Shown here one piece after another: positions 42,186 to 50,550 of a stretch of 64,000 bases of DNA. Under the pieces are notes generated by a model. It did not search any database. It was not told the DNA's origin and saw only the letters and a program-made list of their open reading frames with translations. A program made the position numbers and the translations under genes. Position 1 is the first letter of the stretch; each line of letters opens with the position of its first letter. Source of the stretch: Polynucleobacter sp. AP-Kaivos-20-H2 (GTDB taxonomy: Bacteria; Pseudomonadota; Gammaproteobacteria; Burkholderiales; Burkholderiaceae); the NCBI RefSeq assembly GCF_018882215.1, contig NZ_JACVOX010000001.1, positions 372,001 through 436,000 on the forward strand. The letters run 5' to 3'.

Positions 42186-42643
42186 TTAATTTCAAACTCA
42201 ATTATCTTACTTCCTACCCTACCCTCGGAATCCTGCACATTCAATGTAATCTTATGACTTCCTTTTGGCAGCGCCGCCTCTTTAAGATTAATGCCTTGCG
42301 CCGTAACTTGTGCAACACCGAGCAATCTATTGGTAATGTCAATTTGAAAAGTGCCATAGTAGGCTTTAAAACTTTCGGGCTTTACATTAGCTGGCGCCTT
42401 AGGAACAAATTTTAATAGGATGGGTGTTGGTGAAGTAATCGAGCCATCTAATTTTGGCGTAATCACATCTATTACAGGTGCGTCTAATGGGGGAACAACT
42501 CTGGGATAAAAGGGGGGCTTTGCACTATTTGATTTGAGCGTTTCTTCAGGCGTTACTAACCAAAGGGGCTCTGCTATTACTTGAAGAGGTGCTAATAAAA
42601 TAAATAGCACAGCAAGTAAACTACTTCTTAATATCATAGTCAT
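42182..42643 (-). CDS. Secreted Ig-like-domain protein, 153 aa
   Basis: A signal peptide (LLAVLFILLAPLQVIAEP) precedes a Pro-rich segment and a beta-sandwich-looking domain (SPTPILLKFVPKAP..., HKITLNVQDSEGRVGSKIIEFEIK). The pattern resembles bacterial Ig-like/carbohydrate or protein-interaction folds. It lies between the OmpA-like and caspase genes with 1-base gap and 4-base overlap. It may be an adaptor of the periplasmic complex. Confidence 0.6.
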   Translation of the reverse strand: MTMILRSSLLAVLFILLAPLQVIAEPLWLVTPEETLKSNSAKPPFYPRVVPPLDAPVIDVITPKLDGSITSPTPILLKFVPKAPANVKPESFKAYYGTFQIDITNRLLGVAQVTAQGINLKEAALPKGSHKITLNVQDSEGRVGSKIIEFEIK

Positions 42644-42644
42644 C

Positions 42645-43151
42645 TCAAGAATTTAAAGTAATGCGTACACGGCGGTTCTCAGCGGCATCTGGTTTATCGG
42701 GCACTAAAAGCTCATTAGAGCCTTTACCTATTGCCTTCAGACGAACTCTACTCACAGCACCAGTTGACGCTAAGTAATTTAATACCGCAGTTGCACGTTG
42801 ATCAGAGAGACGCAGGTTATAGGCTGGCAATCCTACTCCATCGGTATACCCCTCAACGATAAAGGTAAAATCTCTTAACTCATTACTATTGATTGCTTTG
42901 GCCAAGTTATCTAAGAGCGGTTTACTTTCAGGCAGTATTTTTGCTGAATCAAATTCAAACTGAATGGATAAATCAACCGTTGGCTTATCACGAACCTCAG
43001 GCGTTAAATTTCTCATCCCACGTGTCTTTGGTGGATTAGGATTGAGTTTTTCAATTAGCTCATCTGATGAAGCCGAACGTAATACAGTTTGAGCAGTTGC
43101 TGCGCCAATCAAAGAAAAAATAAGGAGAGCTAAGAGAATCTTAAATTTCAC
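42645..43151 (-). CDS. OmpA-like peptidoglycan-binding protein
   Basis: A signal peptide is followed by a short linker and a complete OmpA C-terminal domain (FEFDSAKILPESKPLLDNLA, EGYTDGVGLPAYNLRLSDQRA, ENRRVRITLNS). The Asp and Arg residues that grip diaminopimelate are present. No beta-barrel or lipobox is seen, so it is a soluble or wall-bound periplasmic protein. It could tether the caspase pair to the cell wall. The start overlaps the upstream gene by 4 bases. Confidence 0.87.
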   Translation of the reverse strand: MKFKILLALLIFSLIGAATAQTVLRSASSDELIEKLNPNPPKTRGMRNLTPEVRDKPTVDLSIQFEFDSAKILPESKPLLDNLAKAINSNELRDFTFIVEGYTDGVGLPAYNLRLSDQRATAVLNYLASTGAVSRVRLKAIGKGSNELLVPDKPDAAENRRVRITLNS

Positions 43152-44785
43152 TGGACCTCCGAAACGGTTAATATTTTTGCGGCAAACTTCTCAGACTTAC
43201 CTTCAGGAGTTTTTCCAGTGAGGTAATCAATCAAAGCGCCGCGACCCTTAAGATTATTTAAGGCATAAACAAATGGTGAATTAGGATCTGCACCTAAAGC
43301 TTCAAGTGACTTTAGATCTCGCGGTGAATCTGAAACCATGACTAAGATATGGTCAATACCCGCAGGCCCTGCAGCCTTAATTTGCCATGACTGACTTGGT
43401 AAATTAATTATTTGCCCCGCTTTAATAAAATTATCTTGCTCCAACTTATTTGGGTAGAGAACATAAAAACTCTTCTTGTCAGAACCCAGCAATACTAAAT
43501 ACAAATACCCATCATGGTTAGATTTAATCTGAAGATCTAAGTAGTCTTTATCAATTTTTAAAGATTTTTTAGCCAGTTTTACATCGATAACCCTTTGAGG
43601 ATTTCGTTGCGCCTCAACATCCTGTAAGGTTGCTAATGAGGCAACTTGAATATTCACCTCTGGCTGGACTGCTGGGGGTTTATTTGGAGGTTTTTGGCTC
43701 TGATTCTCTGCAACTATTTGTACAGGCTTTATTGGTTTATTTTCAACAGGCTTAATAGGTTTTGTTGATTCTACGGGCGGAGTTACTTTATTTACTTCGC
43801 TAACTGGTTGAATAATTGGCGCTGGTGGCGTAGAAGAAAGATCGTCACGCTGCGATGTTTGGCTATTCACGACAGGAATTAAATTACGATTCCCTTTAAT
43901 GGTGATATTGCTGGCAATCTGTATAGGACCAGGCATTTGCTTATTCATAATGTCTTGGGCGCATTGCCGAACCTCTTCTAGCGAAACTGCGCCGGAACTA
44001 TTGAGGTCCCTAGCGCTTCCAAGTAAACATTTCTTAAGAGCCTGCGTGGCAACACCACCTAAGTCTTCCTGATCCCAGCTTACCTCATCAGGCTTTGCAG
44101 ATGATATGAAAACTACATTCTCTTCTATTGCGCCTAATGCCTTGGTTTCATCAAACAAACTTCTTGTTTTGTAATTTACTGGGGTACAGACTTCTGCACC
44201 GGTTCTATCCTTAGCGGCAAATTTTGCTACATAACTGGAATTAAAGGCTGACCTAGTTTTAGTAGTGTTAACAACACCTCCAGAATGACATGTATCTACT
44301 AAGAGGATAGACTTATCGACTGATTTATTTAAATTTTTAGTCGCCTCAGCCAGCTCCGTATTGCTGATTACCTCATAATCATAGGTAAGCAAACCCTCAA
44401 CACAGTTATTCACAAACGGGTTGTAATATCTTGTGCCATGACCGGAGAAATAGATAAAAACTCTACCTCCATCCGCCGCCTTATTGCTAAAAGATTTCAT
44501 GACCTCTAATACTTTTTTCTTAGTAGCCTCTTGATCCCGTATTACAGTAATGTTTTTATCTGGGATATCCATAGCTCTAGCCATTTCTTTTGCCATAACA
44601 ATATCTGCTGGCACACCCTTAAGATCAGCTGCTGGGCCGTTATAGTGGCCAATACCAATAATTAATGCAGACCTATTTGTATTTTCTACAGCGAATACTT
44701 GCGTGCCAAAAATGGCTAATAAGGAACAAAAAATGCCTACACATGTTCTTACTGAACACTGGGCAATGGAATGGATTGAAGTCAC
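43148..44785 (-). CDS. Secreted metacaspase-like protease with EF-hand loop and DUF4384
   Basis: This 545-aa protein has a signal peptide, then a caspase domain (RSALIIGIGHYNG) with catalytic His in YFSGHGTR and catalytic Cys in VDTCHSGG (D-x-C-H-S-G, as in metacaspases). An EF-hand-like loop DLNSSGAVSLEE follows, suggesting calcium control. After a Pro/Lys-rich linker there is a DUF4384 domain (LKIDKDYLDLQIKSNHDGYLY, VLYPNK). It is unusual for known defence caspases to be periplasmic. It overlaps both neighbours by 4 bases. Confidence 0.87.
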   Translation of the reverse strand: MTSIHSIAQCSVRTCVGIFCSLLAIFGTQVFAVENTNRSALIIGIGHYNGPAADLKGVPADIVMAKEMARAMDIPDKNITVIRDQEATKKKVLEVMKSFSNKAADGGRVFIYFSGHGTRYYNPFVNNCVEGLLTYDYEVISNTELAEATKNLNKSVDKSILLVDTCHSGGVVNTTKTRSAFNSSYVAKFAAKDRTGAEVCTPVNYKTRSLFDETKALGAIEENVVFISSAKPDEVSWDQEDLGGVATQALKKCLLGSARDLNSSGAVSLEEVRQCAQDIMNKQMPGPIQIASNITIKGNRNLIPVVNSQTSQRDDLSSTPPAPIIQPVSEVNKVTPPVESTKPIKPVENKPIKPVQIVAENQSQKPPNKPPAVQPEVNIQVASLATLQDVEAQRNPQRVIDVKLAKKSLKIDKDYLDLQIKSNHDGYLYLVLLGSDKKSFYVLYPNKLEQDNFIKAGQIINLPSQSWQIKAAGPAGIDHILVMVSDSPRDLKSLEALGADPNSPFVYALNNLKGRGALIDYLTGKTPEGKSEKFAAKILTVSEVQ

Positions 44786-45276
44786 TTAATCTCTCTCGGA
44801 GTAAATATCACTTTCTGAACATACAAACCACCTTGTGCATTTCTGCCTAAGGCAATATTGACATCTCGTTTTTTTGCACCTTCCTCAGCGGTATAACTAG
44901 CATACTGTCCACCCATCAACTTTATTGCCTGCCAAATCCCGGTAAATAAACCCAGCAAAAGAATTGGGTCTCTAGGTGCAAGCTCGTTAGGTGGTTGGGT
45001 TACTGTAATCTTTCCTCCAGTAGTTTCAGCAACTGCTATCCACTTTTCTAAACGGGGAGGCATTTGGTTTGGACTAACTGGATTATAAAACTCTACATCA
45101 ACTGGATTCTTATTGTTTACAAGGGAATTACCCAGCTCAGTATCAAATTTTTGAGTATCAATAAAAGTTAATGAGTCCTTAGGCGGAGTTAAGCTAATTG
45201 ACTGACAGCCAAATAAGACCCCTGCGAAAATAAATGTCATCAATAAAATTAATGGCTTAGTATATTTAATGAGCAT
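44782..45276 (-). CDS. Lipoprotein heading the caspase operon, 164 aa
   Basis: A lipoprotein signal peptide with lipobox LFGC places the lipidated Cys at about residue 24. The rest is beta-rich (GGKITVTQPPNELAPRDPILLLG), with a region LLLGLFTGIWQAIKL that may be amphipathic. The family is not recognised. As the first gene of the operon it could anchor the complex to the membrane. It overlaps the metacaspase gene by 4 bases. Confidence 0.65.
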   Translation of the reverse strand: MLIKYTKPLILLMTFIFAGVLFGCQSISLTPPKDSLTFIDTQKFDTELGNSLVNNKNPVDVEFYNPVSPNQMPPRLEKWIAVAETTGGKITVTQPPNELAPRDPILLLGLFTGIWQAIKLMGGQYASYTAEEGAKKRDVNIALGRNAQGGLYVQKVIFTPREIK

Positions 45277-45571
45277 TTCAATATTTTTACTGGTTTAAAC
45301 AGCCTTAGTCTACCGTATTAATTATGAGTTTTATAGCAATAATTTGTGCAAAACTAAGTGTAAGGGGCGCATTGGCTCTGTCCAGGGATTTCGGTGGCGC
45401 CAAAAGGAGCTTGGGGTTGCTCTATGTCAAATTAATAAAGGGGTACCCCTGTCATAACTTTGACATTTACCAATGAATTTTTTATATTAGCCCCTAGGAT
45501 TATCTGTTTGCCTAATTAGGAGGCAAAATAAAACAGCAGCAGCTCAACCGTCACGTAACCGGACACCTCAC
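45277..45571. other. Gene-free stretch upstream of the caspase operon
   Basis: The promoter of the leftward caspase operon must lie in the part next to 45276. From 45545 the sequence joins the element right end (CCGTCACGTAACCGGACA). No open frame or RNA gene is apparent. Confidence 0.45.
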
Positions 45572-45750
45572 AGTCGGGTCAAACCGACACCTGATCACCA
45601 GGGTTCAAATTTCAACTGAGTCGCCCCATAGTCCACTAGGATCCGCCACGCCCTAATACAAGATCGGGTTCTCGATAGCAAAGCTAGATCATGATTAGCC
45701 ACAATCAGGCCAATAGACCAGCCTAAATATGTATGAAGAAATGTGAAATT
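45572..45750. repeat. Right-end arm of island D, part of a 224-bp perfect direct repeat
   Basis: Bases 45572-45795 (arm plus tRNA 3' part) are identical by eye to 29764-29987. The arm contains the palindrome GTCGGGTCAAACCGAC at 45573-45588. Perfect identity over non-coding DNA implies recent common origin of the two ends. Confidence 0.9.
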
Positions 45751-45827
<77 letters not shown>

Positions 45828-45863
45828 TTATATGCTGGGTATATCTAGAACAATAAGGGAAAG

Positions 45864-45940
45864 TGGTCGGAGTACAAGGATTCGAACCTTGGACCCCCTG
45901 CTCCCAAAGCAGGTGCGCTACCAGGCTGCGCTACACTCCG
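45864..45940 (-). tRNA. tRNA-Pro (anticodon TGG)
   Basis: A cloverleaf on the minus strand has acceptor CGGAGTG/TACTCCG, anticodon arm CCTGC-TTTGGGA-GCAGG with TGG, T-arm CAAGG-TTCGAAT-CCTTG and encoded CCA; 77 nt. It lies 36 bp upstream of tRNA-Arg on the same strand and is probably cotranscribed with it. Confidence 0.96.
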
Positions 45941-46027
45941 ACGGAACCGATATTTTACACCGAGAGGGCCATGCAAGGCAAATCCTGTAAGATTCGTCAC
46001 ATGGTTGCCTATTTTTCAAGCAAATTT

Positions 46028-46369
46028 ATGAAGCAAATTCATGCTGCGTTTACAGCGGCATTGCTAGTATTTTGCTTGCTTGGCACCCACTGGATAGGCC
46101 TCTCACATAGCATTTCTCATACTGGCTTCCAAAATCAAGTACTGGAAGCTAATACCTCTGCCAATATTGATAAGAGTTTCAATCACAGCTCGGATGTCTG
46201 TCATTTGTTTGACGCACTTTCACTTGCAGGATTTGTACCAAGTAATCACATTCAAGCCCCGGTTATTCTTGTCAGCGCTTTAGATCTACAAAATTCAAGC
46301 AATCCTTCGTTGCGAAGCTTGACTGGTAGCTCTTACCACTCACGCGCTCCCCCTACTTTCATCCTTTAA
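46028..46369 (+). CDS. DUF2946-like small exported protein
   Basis: The ATG at 46028 gives MKQIHAAFTAALLVFCLLGTHWIG, a clear signal/anchor. An ATG at 46001 would add 9 residues. The ORF extension further upstream runs through tRNA-Pro and is an artefact. The mature part has His/Cys residues (HSSDVCHLFDALSLAG) and ends SRAPPTF, like DUF2946 proteins that often sit beside metal-related TonB receptors. It precedes the ZnuD-like gene by 60 bases, so metal handling is a reasonable guess. Confidence 0.65.
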   Translation: MKQIHAAFTAALLVFCLLGTHWIGLSHSISHTGFQNQVLEANTSANIDKSFNHSSDVCHLFDALSLAGFVPSNHIQAPVILVSALDLQNSSNPSLRSLTGSSYHSRAPPTFIL

Positions 46370-46429
46370 AACAAAGCGCTCTATTGCGCACCTCCGTTTT
46401 AATTGCTCACCATGTATTGGTGAATCTGG

Positions 46430-48526
46430 ATGAATATGAATTATCGTTTTACACAATTTTCTTGCAATCGCCTAATAGCACTGGCCTGTATTTTGCTAAT
46501 GAATCCTGCTTGGTCCCAAAACCAAGCGGAGAGTTTGCCTCAACTTGATGTCACTGGAGTACGTGAAGGTGGGCAAGGATTCCTCTCGCCAAATAAAGTA
46601 TTAGCTGGTGATGAACTTCAAAACAAGCTTTCCGGAACACTGGGAGCAACGCTTGCCAATGAGTTGGGAATTTCAGCGACTGGTTATGGGGCGGGATCTT
46701 CAAGGCCAGTTATTCGAGGCCTAGATGGCGCCAGAGTACAAATCTTGCAGAACGGCCTATCGGTTGGGGATGTTTCCAGTATCTCGCCAGACCATGCAGT
46801 TGCAAGCCCAATGCAAAATACCCATCAGATTGAAATCTTGCGCGGTGCCTCTGCCCTGCTTTATGGATCAGGCTCAAGCGGTGGCCTGGTAAACGTTGTG
46901 AATGATCGCATTGTCACCTCAATGCCTGATGCAGTATCTGGCGCACTCAATACCAGCTACGAAACAGTGAATCAAGGTAAGACTGCCAATATTGAATTAG
47001 ATGCACCTGCGGGACCTTTAGCACTCCACTTTGATTCAGCGATCAGTAATTCGAATAACTATCGCATCCCAGGCTTTGCAGAACAAGGTGGACCAAATGC
47101 TAATTGGTCTATCAATCCAGGTCAGCCAGTGAATATCCCCTACAGCGGCAAGTTACCCTTCTCTTTTAGCAATGAAAATAGTATGGGCTTAGGAGCGAGC
47201 TATGTTCGCTCCGATGGATACACCGGCATCTCCTTAGAGCGTATGAATCACAACTACGGAATTCCTACTGCAGAAGGTGGCTTTATTCAGCAGTCGCAGA
47301 ATCGTTACGATTTTGCTCACCAAACTAATGATCCGTTTGAGGGCTTTAGCTCGGTCAAAATTAGTGCTGCCAATACCAATTACCAACACACCGAATTTAC
47401 TAACAATGGGGTTGCCTCCACACAGTGGAACAACACAGCCACTGAAGCAAGGCTAGAGTTGGCTCATAAAGAATTGCTTGGATCTAAGGGTATATTAGGC
47501 GCGCAAATTACTGGCGCAACCTTAAATGCCACGGATTTATCCACGAATAATTACGCTATTGTTCCGCAGACAAAATCCAATGCAACTGCCCTATTTTTGG
47601 TTGAGGAAGGCCGTTATGGCCCTTTAAAAACAAGTCTTGGGGCTCGCTATAGCTACACTACTCAAAATCCCAATTCCGGAACACAGTTTCCAAGCGCAAG
47701 CAGTCAGGAATTTGTCCCGACATCTTATGGTCCTCCATCACTACAGAGTAGACAATTTAATTTAATGTCCTATTCAGCTGGTGGAATGTTCGATATTGCC
47801 AAAGGATACGGCATGGGTCTTGCCTATACAGTCTCTCAAAGAGCGCCATCTGCACAAGAGCTTTACTCCTATGGGCCTCATGATTCAACCGCAACATTCG
47901 ATATCGGTAATGCAAACCTAAGCACAGAAACATCACATAATTTAGAACTGAGTTTTCAGAAGAGCTTGGGGGTAATCCGCAGTAAAGCTAGTATTTACAG
48001 GAACCAATTTAGTAACTACATCTATGGCTACTACACTGGCGCCTATAGCCAAGCCAATGAAAACTTTTCCGTGGTTCAAGCATCTCAAGCAAATGCCTCT
48101 ATTCAAGGTGCAGAGGCAGAGCTTAGTTATAACTGGAATGAAACCGGCGTGGGGGGCAGATTGTTTGGTGATGTATCACAAGGAACATTTACCGCGGGAG
48201 GAAATCTTCCGCTACAACCGGCACCACGTCTAGGCAGTGAATTGGCTTACCAACGTAACGGCTGGTTAACAAGCGCCACCTATATTTACAGCTATCAACA
48301 AAATAAATTGGCCAGCTGGGAAATTGGTCCTACGCCCAGTTACAACCTAGTAAATGCCAACCTCTCCTACACTGAGCGTATTGGAAAAGTGAATTGGACT
48401 GGATATCTCATACTAAAGAATCTACTTAATGAAGAGATTCGCTACGCTACATCACCCATGGCAGTACGACTATATGCGCCACAACCAGGAAGAAGTCTCA
48501 TGGTTGGCGTTCGCGCAGCCTTTTAA
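46430..48526 (+). CDS. znuD: ZnuD-like TonB-dependent outer membrane receptor
   Basis: A signal peptide is followed by a plug domain (LPQLDVTGVREGGQGF; SRPVIRGLDGARVQILQNG; SPDHAVASPMQ; EILRGASALLYGSGSSGGLVNV) and a 22-strand barrel ending in Phe (GVRAAF). The 698-aa length and the VRGLDG/GDVSS/SPDHAV plug motifs are those of ZnuD-type receptors, which import zinc (or related metals) across the outer membrane with TonB energy. No zinc-regulator box was recognised upstream. It is cotranscribed with or follows the DUF2946-like gene. Confidence 0.85.
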   Translation: MNMNYRFTQFSCNRLIALACILLMNPAWSQNQAESLPQLDVTGVREGGQGFLSPNKVLAGDELQNKLSGTLGATLANELGISATGYGAGSSRPVIRGLDGARVQILQNGLSVGDVSSISPDHAVASPMQNTHQIEILRGASALLYGSGSSGGLVNVVNDRIVTSMPDAVSGALNTSYETVNQGKTANIELDAPAGPLALHFDSAISNSNNYRIPGFAEQGGPNANWSINPGQPVNIPYSGKLPFSFSNENSMGLGASYVRSDGYTGISLERMNHNYGIPTAEGGFIQQSQNRYDFAHQTNDPFEGFSSVKISAANTNYQHTEFTNNGVASTQWNNTATEARLELAHKELLGSKGILGAQITGATLNATDLSTNNYAIVPQTKSNATALFLVEEGRYGPLKTSLGARYSYTTQNPNSGTQFPSASSQEFVPTSYGPPSLQSRQFNLMSYSAGGMFDIAKGYGMGLAYTVSQRAPSAQELYSYGPHDSTATFDIGNANLSTETSHNLELSFQKSLGVIRSKASIYRNQFSNYIYGYYTGAYSQANENFSVVQASQANASIQGAEAELSYNWNETGVGGRLFGDVSQGTFTAGGNLPLQPAPRLGSELAYQRNGWLTSATYIYSYQQNKLASWEIGPTPSYNLVNANLSYTERIGKVNWTGYLILKNLLNEEIRYATSPMAVRLYAPQPGRSLMVGVRAAF

Positions 48527-48536
48527 TAAAGGCACA

Positions 48537-49061
48537 CTAAAGATATTTGAGTAGTAAAAATCCAAGTAATCCTGAACCGAGAATTACAAATACAGGATTA
48601 ATTTTTGTTCTCAGAATGAAATACAGGGAAATTAAAGCCAACCCCAAAGTTATGGGGCTAACGACAGAGGATTTAGCTACAGCATAGACACCAGATGCCA
48701 TTAAGCCGATTGAAATGGGCTCTAAAGCATTTTGAATGCTTCTACGCCAAGGGCTTTCTCCAAAACGCTTCCAGATGCGACCAGCATAAAAGCACAAAAT
48801 ACTCGATGGCAAGAAAAATGAGAGCAGAACAACTCCAGCTCCTACTAAGCCAGCAACCTGAAATCCGATCACTAAGACCATCAGCATATTAGGGCCTGGT
48901 GCAATTTGTCCGATACTATAAATATGTACAAAACGCAGGTGATCAATACCAAATTGATGAGCCAGTAAGGTTTGCATCTCCGGCAATACAGCGGTCCCGC
49001 CCCCTACTGCCAGGAGTGACAGCAAGCCAAAGCTGAGTGCCAATGATACTAAATGACTCAT
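48537..49061 (-). CDS. Chromate transporter (CHR) half, C-terminal-type
   Basis: This 174-aa membrane protein with about six helices has the CHR-family pieces VGGGTAVLPEMQ near residue 20 and IGQIAPGPNML near 50. Half-size CHR proteins work as pairs to export chromate, or act on sulfate-like anions. The partner gene immediately upstream overlaps by 4 bases. Both are needed to form one full transporter. Confidence 0.85.
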   Translation of the reverse strand: MSHLVSLALSFGLLSLLAVGGGTAVLPEMQTLLAHQFGIDHLRFVHIYSIGQIAPGPNMLMVLVIGFQVAGLVGAGVVLLSFFLPSSILCFYAGRIWKRFGESPWRRSIQNALEPISIGLMASGVYAVAKSSVVSPITLGLALISLYFILRTKINPVFVILGSGLLGFLLLKYL

Positions 49062-49624
49062 GAGCTAACCCTTGGGCGATACATATAAATTGCTATCGGG
49101 GCCATTATTAACAGGACGATGGGTAGGCTTAGCTTTACAAGACTCATCAAAATAAAGGTTGGAACAATAATGAGAAGTGACTTGAGATGCTTCCAGTGCT
49201 CGTCACCAATCCGATAAGTAATTGCCGCCAGTAGGCCGCATGCAGCTGCTGCAACTCCAGACAAAATGATATTTGCTAGTGGGTGATCTGTATTCGTGGT
49301 GTACGCAACACCAATAATTAGTACAAATAGAGATCCGGGAAGTATTAGGCCGATGGTAGCCACGAAAGCGCCTAGCATGCCACGCAAATGATCTCCGGTT
49401 AACACCGCTAAGTTCACTGAATTTAAGCCTGGCATAGTTTGGCTAATTGCAAGATAGCCCATGAATTCATCGGCAGTCAGCCAGCATCTTTTTTCAATTA
49501 AAAGAATGCGCTCATAGGCAATAATTCCCCCACCAAAACTTATGGCACCGATGAGCAAAAACTGGAAAAAGAGGTCATATAAACTTACTGACAGCTTTTT
49601 CTCAGTTAATTTTGTGGAGCTCAT
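49058..49624 (-). CDS. Chromate transporter (CHR) half, N-terminal-type
   Basis: This 188-aa CHR-domain protein has FGGGIIAYERILL and ISQTMPGLNSVNLAVLTG, which match the repeat motifs of its downstream partner in opposite-topology form. It overlaps that partner by 4 bases and the upstream CYTH-like gene by 4 bases, giving a tightly coupled three-gene operon. The substrate is assumed to be chromate by family only. Confidence 0.85.
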   Translation of the reverse strand: MSSTKLTEKKLSVSLYDLFFQFLLIGAISFGGGIIAYERILLIEKRCWLTADEFMGYLAISQTMPGLNSVNLAVLTGDHLRGMLGAFVATIGLILPGSLFVLIIGVAYTTNTDHPLANIILSGVAAAACGLLAAITYRIGDEHWKHLKSLLIIVPTFILMSLVKLSLPIVLLIMAPIAIYMYRPRVSS

Positions 49625-50448
49625 TCAGGCTTTCCATAGATTAATGCCGTTTTTGTACTACCAATTTCTAACCAATCAGCTAATTCAGTTTGAAGCTTTT
49701 TAAAAAACTTATCAGCCCTTTTGTGTGCCTTGGCTTGTGAGCGATTTTCATCGTTTACGCGATATGAAAAGGCAAGCTCCCCTACGATAGGGTCGCCAGC
49801 AGTCCTCATCCAAATAGCAATTTCACAATGAGCTTGTACACCATCCCCAAAAACCAGATTTCCCAATGGCAGACAGGCTTCAAGTATCTTATTGTTAGGA
49901 CCACCAACAATATGCACAGGCGTTTTTTTATCTATTGCAAGATATGCCATGCCTGGGAAATACTCACAAATCGCACTTATGGATCTGTCAAATAAACTAT
50001 CAATTGGAACGGCGTCCAAAATTGCATTATTCGAGTAAATTTGACGTTTAGAGCCCAGTGCATCACCACGTAATATTTCCTCTTTGAAGCGAGCTCTGGA
50101 TTTTATTTTCTTTTGTGGGGTTGGATTAAATTTGGACGCATGCTCCATGTCATGGGTTCGACACTTGAGCGTGACTTCTGCATAGTCATCTACCCACACA
50201 TTCTGTCGCGACTCTCGAACGCGCAAAATAATATTATTTAAACGGAAATCCTCACCAGGAGTATCGTAAAAATAAATATTTCGTAGCCCAGTATTTGCAT
50301 TATCAAGATGAAAGAAATCCACCTTACTTTTCTTGCAAAACTTCACAATTTGTTCGCTAAGAAGCAATATTCTGCCGTGACGATCAAGGCCCTTGGGCTT
50401 GATGAGCAGTTTAAATTCTCTATTGGTGATGGATGGATGAAGCTTCAT
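49621..50448 (-). CDS. Unknown protein, possibly CYTH-like (triphosphate tunnel fold)
   Basis: This is a 275-aa protein. The opening NREFKLLIKPKG, then LRVRES and EVTLKCRT, and late acidic strands (CEIAIWMR, GELAFSYRV) resemble alternating charged beta-strands of CYTH/triphosphate tunnel enzymes. The canonical ExExK is incomplete (EFKLLIK), so the assignment is weak. The stop overlaps the first CHR gene. No function is claimed. Confidence 0.5.
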   Translation of the reverse strand: MKLHPSITNREFKLLIKPKGLDRHGRILLLSEQIVKFCKKSKVDFFHLDNANTGLRNIYFYDTPGEDFRLNNIILRVRESRQNVWVDDYAEVTLKCRTHDMEHASKFNPTPQKKIKSRARFKEEILRGDALGSKRQIYSNNAILDAVPIDSLFDRSISAICEYFPGMAYLAIDKKTPVHIVGGPNNKILEACLPLGNLVFGDGVQAHCEIAIWMRTAGDPIVGELAFSYRVNDENRSQAKAHKRADKFFKKLQTELADWLEIGSTKTALIYGKPE

Positions 50449-50550
50449 ACAATACTCCTCTGTTTTCTTGAGCCTATCACCAATTAGTGAAAGTAAGTCG
50501 GTTCATGAGGCCATATATGGAAAAAACAAGCCCTTAGTGAATTAAGTGGG

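Noticed and set aside
45863..46027. N-terminal extension of the 46028 gene beginning MVGVQGFEPW
   Set aside because: It is the antisense translation of the tRNA-Pro gene, a well known annotation artefact; the real start is at 46028 (or 46001).
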